From Methanoculleus marisnigri (GTDB lineage Archaea > Halobacteriota > Methanomicrobia > Methanomicrobiales > Methanoculleaceae): a stretch of DNA of 17,599 bases. Below are positions 14,019-17,599 of the stretch, piece after piece (positions within the stretch are counted from its first letter, which is position 1; each line of letters starts with the position of its first letter). The stretch is taken from the NCBI GenBank assembly GCA_002503885.1, contig DASQ01000073.1, forward strand, positions 1-17,599, written 5' to 3'. Both the position numbers and the translations under genes were made by a program. Under the pieces are notes generated by a model that did no database searches, was not told the DNA's origin, and saw nothing but the letters and a program-made list of their open reading frames with translations.

Positions 14019-14735
14019 CTACTCCACGATGAAGTCGCCGGTCATCTCCTGGGGGCGGATGTCGCACTGGAAGTAGTAGGTCCCGGGCTCTTCCGGCGCT
14101 GTGAAGGTGTAGGTGATCTCGGCGGGGCCGTCGATGATCTCACCCACGAAGATCTCTTCGACCGCTGAGGAATCCGTGTAGACCGCGACGTTGTGGGGGA
14201 TGCCGTCATCCATGTTGTCGAAGTTCACCGTCACGTTCGCCCCCGCCGGGACCGTGATGGTGTCCATGTCAAACTCGACATCCTGTGCGGTGATATTCAC
14301 CGTCTCGAACGTGAGCGGGATGAGCGGCGTGTGGTCGTTGTTGACCAGCTGGACCGAGAGGTTGTGCTCGCCCGCCGTCACGTTCTCCCAGGTGTGGGAA
14401 GTGTTCGCGGAGACGACGTAGCCCCCGGTCTCCGGGATGGCGGGCTCGCTCTCATTCGTCGGCATCGGGGCGTCCAGGTAGTAGTGCAGGTGGCCCTCGC
14501 CCGCCGCGTTCGCCTGCCCGGTCGGCTCGACCAGTGTGAAGTTCGTGACGTTCACCTCGACGGTCACGTTCCCGACAGCGACGCTGGCGTTCGCTTCCGG
14601 CGACGTGATGGTGACGTTTGCGTCAGCGGTCTGGGCCGGAGTCTGGCTGCCCCCATACTGGGCGACCGCCCCGGAGAAGAGGGCCACACACCCTATCACC
14701 AGGGTGAGGATCAGGAGTCTCAACAGTCTCGTCAT
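14019..14735 (-). CDS. DUF4399-like domain fused to a cupredoxin-fold domain with an altered copper site
   Basis: 238 aa, secreted: an N-terminal hydrophobic segment (LLILTLVIGCVALFSGAVA) looks like a signal peptide or N-anchor. Residues about 38-143 resemble the DUF4399 beta-sandwich, with GHLHYYLDAP, then SHTWENVTAGEHNLSVQLV and NDHTPL. Residues 144-238 form a cupredoxin fold nearly identical to those of the two neighbouring genes. It keeps His181, Cys224 and Met231, but the second His is Arg227 (CDIRPQEM; codon at 14055-14057). Copper binding should be weakened or lost. The start at 14735 precedes the signal peptide and lies about 29 nt from a TATA-like GGTATATGC (14761-14769). DUF4399 proteins have no established activity. 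A scavenging or structural role next to the GSDH fusion is inferred. Confidence 0.82.
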   Translation of the reverse strand: MTRLLRLLILTLVIGCVALFSGAVAQYGGSQTPAQTADANVTITSPEANASVAVGNVTVEVNVTNFTLVEPTGQANAAGEGHLHYYLDAPMPTNESEPAIPETGGYVVSANTSHTWENVTAGEHNLSVQLVNNDHTPLIPLTFETVNITAQDVEFDMDTITVPAGANVTVNFDNMDDGIPHNVAVYTDSSAVEEIFVGEIIDGPAEITYTFTAPEEPGTYYFQCDIRPQEMTGDFIVE

Positions 14736-14760
14736 ACGGGCCAGGGGAGGGAAGCGAGTA

Positions 14761-14769
14761 GCATATACC
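14761..14769 (-). promoter_or_regulatory. TATA box of the DUF4399-cupredoxin gene
   Basis: GGTATATGC on the minus strand, about 29 nt from the ATG at 14735, in the divergent gap with the DUF488 gene. Confidence 0.5.
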
Positions 14770-14855
14770 TTTCGCAAAACTGCCCTGTGCGCTCCGGATA
14801 ACCCTCGCTGGCCGGAATCCTCCTCCATACGCCCCCGGTTCCCCGGGGTGCAGGG

Positions 14856-14862
14856 TTAAGTA
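14856..14862 (+). promoter_or_regulatory. TATA-like element of the DUF488 gene
   Basis: TTAAGTA, centred 26 nt upstream of the ATG at 14885. The spacing predicts a leaderless message. Confidence 0.42.
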
Positions 14863-14884
14863 GGGACCCGCCGTATCCCCGCCC

Positions 14885-15229
14885 ATGATGCGCACAAAAA
14901 GGGTCTACGAAGAACCCTCCGGGGACGACGGGATCCGGGTCCTCGTCGACCGGCTCTGGCCGAGGGGCATCTCGAAGGAGAGGGCGTTGCTCGACCGGTG
15001 GGAGAAGGACCTTGCACCGAGCAACGAACTGCGGCGGTGGTTCGGGCACGACCCGGCGAAGTGGGAGGAGTTTCTCCGGCGCTACCGGGCCGAACTCGAG
15101 GGGAAGGAGGAGGCGCTCGACCGGCTCCGGCAGGAGGCGAATGACGGGGCCGTCACGCTCCTCTACGCCGCCCGGGACGAGGAGCACAACAACGCCGTGG
15201 CGCTGAAGCGGTATATCGAAGAGGAATAA
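14885..15229 (+). CDS. DUF488 family protein
   Basis: 114 aa, the normal length for the short DUF488 family. The family hallmarks are all present: KRVYEEPSGDDGIRVLVDRL, WPRGISKERA, DLAPSNELRRWFGHDP, WEEFLRRYRAEL and a C-terminal VTLLYAARDEEHNNAVALK. The protein is cytosolic, with no signal or membrane segment. Its molecular role is unestablished; the family is widespread in bacteria and archaea as a conserved small protein. It starts with two Met codons (14885, 14888); the first is favoured by the TATA spacing. It is transcribed away from the cupredoxin cluster and has no evident functional link to it. Confidence 0.9.
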   Translation: MMRTKRVYEEPSGDDGIRVLVDRLWPRGISKERALLDRWEKDLAPSNELRRWFGHDPAKWEEFLRRYRAELEGKEEALDRLRQEANDGAVTLLYAARDEEHNNAVALKRYIEEE

Positions 15230-15283
15230 GGCTGCCGGCGGGACAGGAAAGAGTTTAAGGCATGGCGGCCGACAGAAACCTGA

Positions 15284-15598
15284 ATGGGCTCTGGATACCG
15301 GACGGGAGCGGACTTTCTCCTGATCAACCTTCTCCTCCTCGTTCTCACCCAGCCCGGCGCACTCGTCCTGGCCGGATTCGATCCGCCGTTCGGCCTGGCG
15401 GTGAACGCCACCATGTGGATGGCCGCGTTCGTCGGCGCTTCCCCCCTCGCCGTCCTGTATCTCCTCATCAGGAGCGAAGCCCTCGGCAGGCGGTTCCTCC
15501 CGGCAGCGGCGGCGTACATCGCTCTGGTGCTCGCCGTCGCCTATGCATCGTACCTCATGCAGCAGCCCCTCTTCGAAGGGTTCAGGGCGCCGGGCTAC
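15284..15598 (+). pseudogene. Small multi-pass membrane protein, 3' end cut by insertion
   Basis: 105 native codons remain. Three hydrophobic helices are visible: FLLINLLLLVLTQPGALVLA, then TMWMAAFVGASPLAVLYLLI, then AAAAYIALVLAVAYASYLM. The frame then passes at 15599 into foreign DNA and stops at 15709 after about 36 unrelated residues rich in His, Phe and basic residues. A TATA-like TTTAAGG about 27 nt upstream supports the ATG at 15284. The family cannot be named from this fragment. The native C-terminus is not found downstream within the window, so it was either deleted or lies beyond the right edge. Confidence 0.6.
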
Positions 15599-15650
15599 TG
15601 TCAATGGCGGTGTAAAATTCCTCACTTTCGGCGGGATAAAATTCCCCACC
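15599..15650. mobile_element. Terminal fragment resembling an IS21-family end
   Basis: It starts TGTCAATGG and contains two direct imperfect repeats, GGCGGTGTAAAATTCCTCAC (from 15606) and GGCGGGATAAAATTCCCCAC (from 15630). A TGT tip followed by tandem ~22-nt repeats is how IS21-family ends present transposase binding sites. No istA/istB genes are here, so it would be an orphan end. The family call rests on remembered pattern, not on alignment. Confidence 0.5.
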
Positions 15651-15726
15651 CGATAACCTTCTTTCACTTTGCGAATCCCTTTCAAAAGTACCACTTAATT
15701 ATATCCTGAACTCCCGGAAAACGTAG

Positions 15727-17307
15727 TCACATGATCCCAAGTGCTTCAAGAATGAGCCGCTGTTTCTTTGTCATCTCAGTCGTCATCACCTGTCCATCTG
15801 CAAGAGTGATCTTTTTGAGCTTATCGAGCTCAAGCAAGAGGCTCTTAACAGAATAGTCCTTTAGCAACCCTGCTTCCGTCATCATTCGTAGCAACCTGGC
15901 CCGGATGATTAAAGCCACAAACACAATAAAGATGAAGCCGCTTGTGGTACTGTCCTTATGCGTATTCAGAGGGAGAACATCCAGATCCGACTTCATCATC
16001 TCAATCTCCTTCTCGATCTCATCACGTTCCCTGTACAGAGATAGAGCAGTCATCCAGTCAACATCTCCTGAATAAAACACCATGAACTTCCCCATCCTGT
16101 TCATCCGTTGTGCAACAGCATTCTGCCGAATCGTTGCTTCAATCCGATCACCCACCTGTTTCCAATCGAAAAAATTCTTGAGCTTGCCTGCGATCTCATA
16201 AAACCTGATCGATGCAAGGTGTCCTTTCTTCAGCCTGACGGTGGCCAGTTTATCCCTGATATCAACCAGACGGCTGGTGAGTGATTCTTTCTCCTCAAGT
16301 TCCCGTTTTGGATCATAGAAGAGATACCCCTTCAGATGATAGGACTCAAGTGGAAGTGCCACTGGTTTTGCGTAGATCGTCTTGTCTTTGAACTTCTGCA
16401 AGTATTCAACATTGGTGATATCCCGCTGAGCCTCGGTGAGGAGGAGTTTCACATCCTTCAGCTGGAACGTTGCAGCGATAATGAACGAAATCTGCTGATC
16501 AAGCATCTCCAGAAGGTTATGCTGGCTGAAGAACCCACGATCCATAATGGCGGTATACTCTTTCACGCCATATGCGGCAATTTTCTTCAGTGTACCGGTG
16601 AGCGTTGTTACATCGGTAATACTCCCGGGATAGAGATCGTACATCACCGGGATACCGAGTTCCTTGTCCATGATGAGTGAGAGATTAATCTGAGGAAGTG
16701 ACACGCCATCCCTGTTATATCCGTATTCAAGGAGGTTCATCAGGGAAGAATGACTGGAGAGACTGGTGATATCATAAATCAGTGTCCGTTTCGTCCTGTT
16801 CTCTTCCAGGAGTCTTGTCATCAGTTGTTGCGGAACAGTGCTGGAACCGATTCGAGCAAGCAGTTCACTGATCCTCTGACCGGTAAGCGATATCTGTGGT
16901 GAATCAAGAGCGAGAGTGGTTCCGGCGTACCATGTCCCGACATCTTTCATTGCCAGTGGTCTGATAATCCGGTTGAGTGCAAGTGCAGTCACCATTGCAG
17001 CATCTGAGTCATTAAGGACCTCATGAAGGTATTGATCCAGTTTCAGGTCATGCATGATCTGCGTGAGGAGCATGACTGATCCATGGTCGTAGGCAGAGCG
17101 GATCGCTACCGTTCTGGTATTTTTCCTGATCTTTTCCCTGACTTCTTGTGGTGCATCCCGCATACGAACGGGCTTTCCGTCAATATTCCGTCCAAGATAT
17201 TTGGAGTTTTTATATCGAGTTTGTTTTGATACCGGGTCGTAGTATGGTGTTTCTTCGTACCAGTATTCTCTTCCGCCAGACTTTTTGATCCTTCGAATAG
17301 GCTCCAT
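15727..17307 (-). CDS. IS1634-like (IS4 superfamily) DDE transposase
   Basis: 526 aa and apparently complete. An N-terminal part (MEPIRRIKKSGGREYWYEET ... KYLGRNIDG) is typical of IS1634-type proteins. The catalytic triad is readable: Asp179 in LIYDITSLSS, Asp256 in AIMDRGFFS, and Glu432 in the IS4-superfamily Y-(2)-R-(3)-E-(6)-K signature (Tyr425, Arg428, Glu432, Lys439), with a long beta-rich insertion between the second Asp and the Glu. The enzyme would cut and join element ends. A start nine codons further upstream (17334) is possible, but it would fall inside the 5' arm of an inverted repeat; 17307 gives the family-like N-terminus. Codon use and GC are clearly lower than in neighbouring genes, indicating acquisition by transfer. 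Confidence 0.88.
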   Translation of the reverse strand: MEPIRRIKKSGGREYWYEETPYYDPVSKQTRYKNSKYLGRNIDGKPVRMRDAPQEVREKIRKNTRTVAIRSAYDHGSVMLLTQIMHDLKLDQYLHEVLNDSDAAMVTALALNRIIRPLAMKDVGTWYAGTTLALDSPQISLTGQRISELLARIGSSTVPQQLMTRLLEENRTKRTLIYDITSLSSHSSLMNLLEYGYNRDGVSLPQINLSLIMDKELGIPVMYDLYPGSITDVTTLTGTLKKIAAYGVKEYTAIMDRGFFSQHNLLEMLDQQISFIIAATFQLKDVKLLLTEAQRDITNVEYLQKFKDKTIYAKPVALPLESYHLKGYLFYDPKRELEEKESLTSRLVDIRDKLATVRLKKGHLASIRFYEIAGKLKNFFDWKQVGDRIEATIRQNAVAQRMNRMGKFMVFYSGDVDWMTALSLYRERDEIEKEIEMMKSDLDVLPLNTHKDSTTSGFIFIVFVALIIRARLLRMMTEAGLLKDYSVKSLLLELDKLKKITLADGQVMTTEMTKKQRLILEALGIM

Positions 17308-17337
17308 AATGTGCCCATATAATAATAGGCACATTAT
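17306..17337 (-). promoter_or_regulatory. Inverted repeat covering the transposase start codon
   Basis: ATAATGTGCC (17306-17315) and GGCACATTAT (17328-17337) are perfect 10-nt arms around a 12-nt AT-rich loop. The 3' arm on the coding strand includes the first two bases of the ATG at 17305-17307. It may act as an operator, or as an RNA hairpin hiding the start in read-through transcripts. The role is inferred. Confidence 0.5.
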
Positions 17338-17599
17338 AGTATAAAGTACTTTCGATTACAAGACCACATCGAGGAGAAATTGAGGAAATGGATCCTGGAT
17401 TCCCGGTGACACATAACGATGTGGAGGTTAATAAAGTATTAAATGCGTTTGATTGCTATTTAGTTGAGAGATTATCAGTATTCTGAAATACCGAATCTCG
17501 TTATGTGTTGTACTTGATACATAACGAGGGAAATAAATTACTCAATGGAATTTTCTCTGTTCGAAATTTAAGTCTAACCCAAACACCGCATGACCTAGG
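17338..17599. other. AT-rich non-coding right flank with inverted repeats
   Basis: No gene is visible. ACATAACGA occurs three times: direct at 17411-17419, inverted at 17498-17506, direct at 17519-17527. The last two form a perfect 10-bp inverted repeat (17497-17506 with 17519-17528, 12-nt loop). The first pairs with the second over 11 nt (17409-17419 with 17498-17508). CCACATCG (17364-17371) and CGATGTGG (17417-17424) form another pair. These could be the true right end of an insertion element, a regulator site or an intergenic repeat. Confidence 0.45.

Larger units (their letters stand above)
15651..17380 (-). mobile_element. Insertion sequence of the IS4 superfamily (IS1634-like); ends not resolved
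   Basis: AT-richer DNA carrying a full-length DDE transposase (15727-17307). I could not find convincing terminal inverted repeats or a target duplication, so both boundaries are approximate. One 16-nt similarity between flanks (15703-15718 and 17392-17407, 13 of 16 matches) is in direct, not inverted, orientation. Confidence 0.5.

Noticed and set aside
14732..15694. 320-aa minus-strand frame across DUF488 and the membrane-protein gene
   Set aside because: It lies antisense to a textbook DUF488 protein and crosses an insertion-element junction, so it cannot be an ancestral gene.
15703..17407. Similar 16-nt stretches at 15703-15718 and 17392-17407 as insertion-sequence ends or a target duplication
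   Set aside because: Orientation is direct, so they are not terminal inverted repeats, and 13 of 16 matches is too imperfect and too long for a fresh target duplication.

Overview
The window looks like a high-GC chromosomal segment of a methanogenic archaeon, most likely a Methanoculleus-type member of Methanomicrobiales. The evidence is archaeal type IV pilin architecture, secreted proteins with many N-x-S/T sequons, Big_2 arrays with a PGF-pre-PGF domain and a C-terminal anchor, archaeal TATA boxes 26-29 nt upstream of several start codons (leaderless mRNAs), and small toxin-antitoxin genes typical of this group. The genus is inferred from style and was not checked by a search.

Layout. 1-2420 is a toxin-antitoxin-rich flank: a PIN/VapC toxin, a type IV pilin-like gene on the minus strand, an antitoxin whose downstream toxin looks truncated, and an intact AbrB antitoxin/RelE toxin operon under a large palindromic operator. 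2810-3583 is an NADPH-dependent FMN reductase-like gene broken by three apparent 1-nt losses. 3742-10984 is a tandem duplication of a large surface-protein gene (beta-propeller, Big_2 Ig-like repeats, C-terminal anchor). The upstream copy is decaying; the downstream copy is intact (1435 aa). Both copies keep a ~150-nt 5' leader that folds into the same three-stem architecture, with a compensatory base-pair change.

11198-14735 holds three consecutive minus-strand genes, each ending in nearly the same blue-copper (plastocyanin-like) domain: a lipoprotein, a PQQ-type sugar dehydrogenase (GSDH) fusion, and a DUF4399-like fusion. In the third the copper-ligand His of the C-x2-H motif is Arg. Together they suggest an extracytoplasmic redox or copper cluster that spread one cupredoxin module by duplication. 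The GSDH-cupredoxin fusion suggests electron transfer from a sugar or aldehyde oxidase to copper.

14885-15229 is a DUF488 protein. A small membrane-protein gene after it is cut at 15598 by DNA resembling an IS21-family terminus, which is followed by an AT-richer insertion sequence with a full IS4-superfamily (IS1634-like) transposase. The right edge (17340-17599) is AT-rich, with inverted repeats and no gene.

The strongest candidate for something undescribed is the paired structured leader RNA in front of the surface-protein genes. The cupredoxin cluster with a ligand-lost member comes second.
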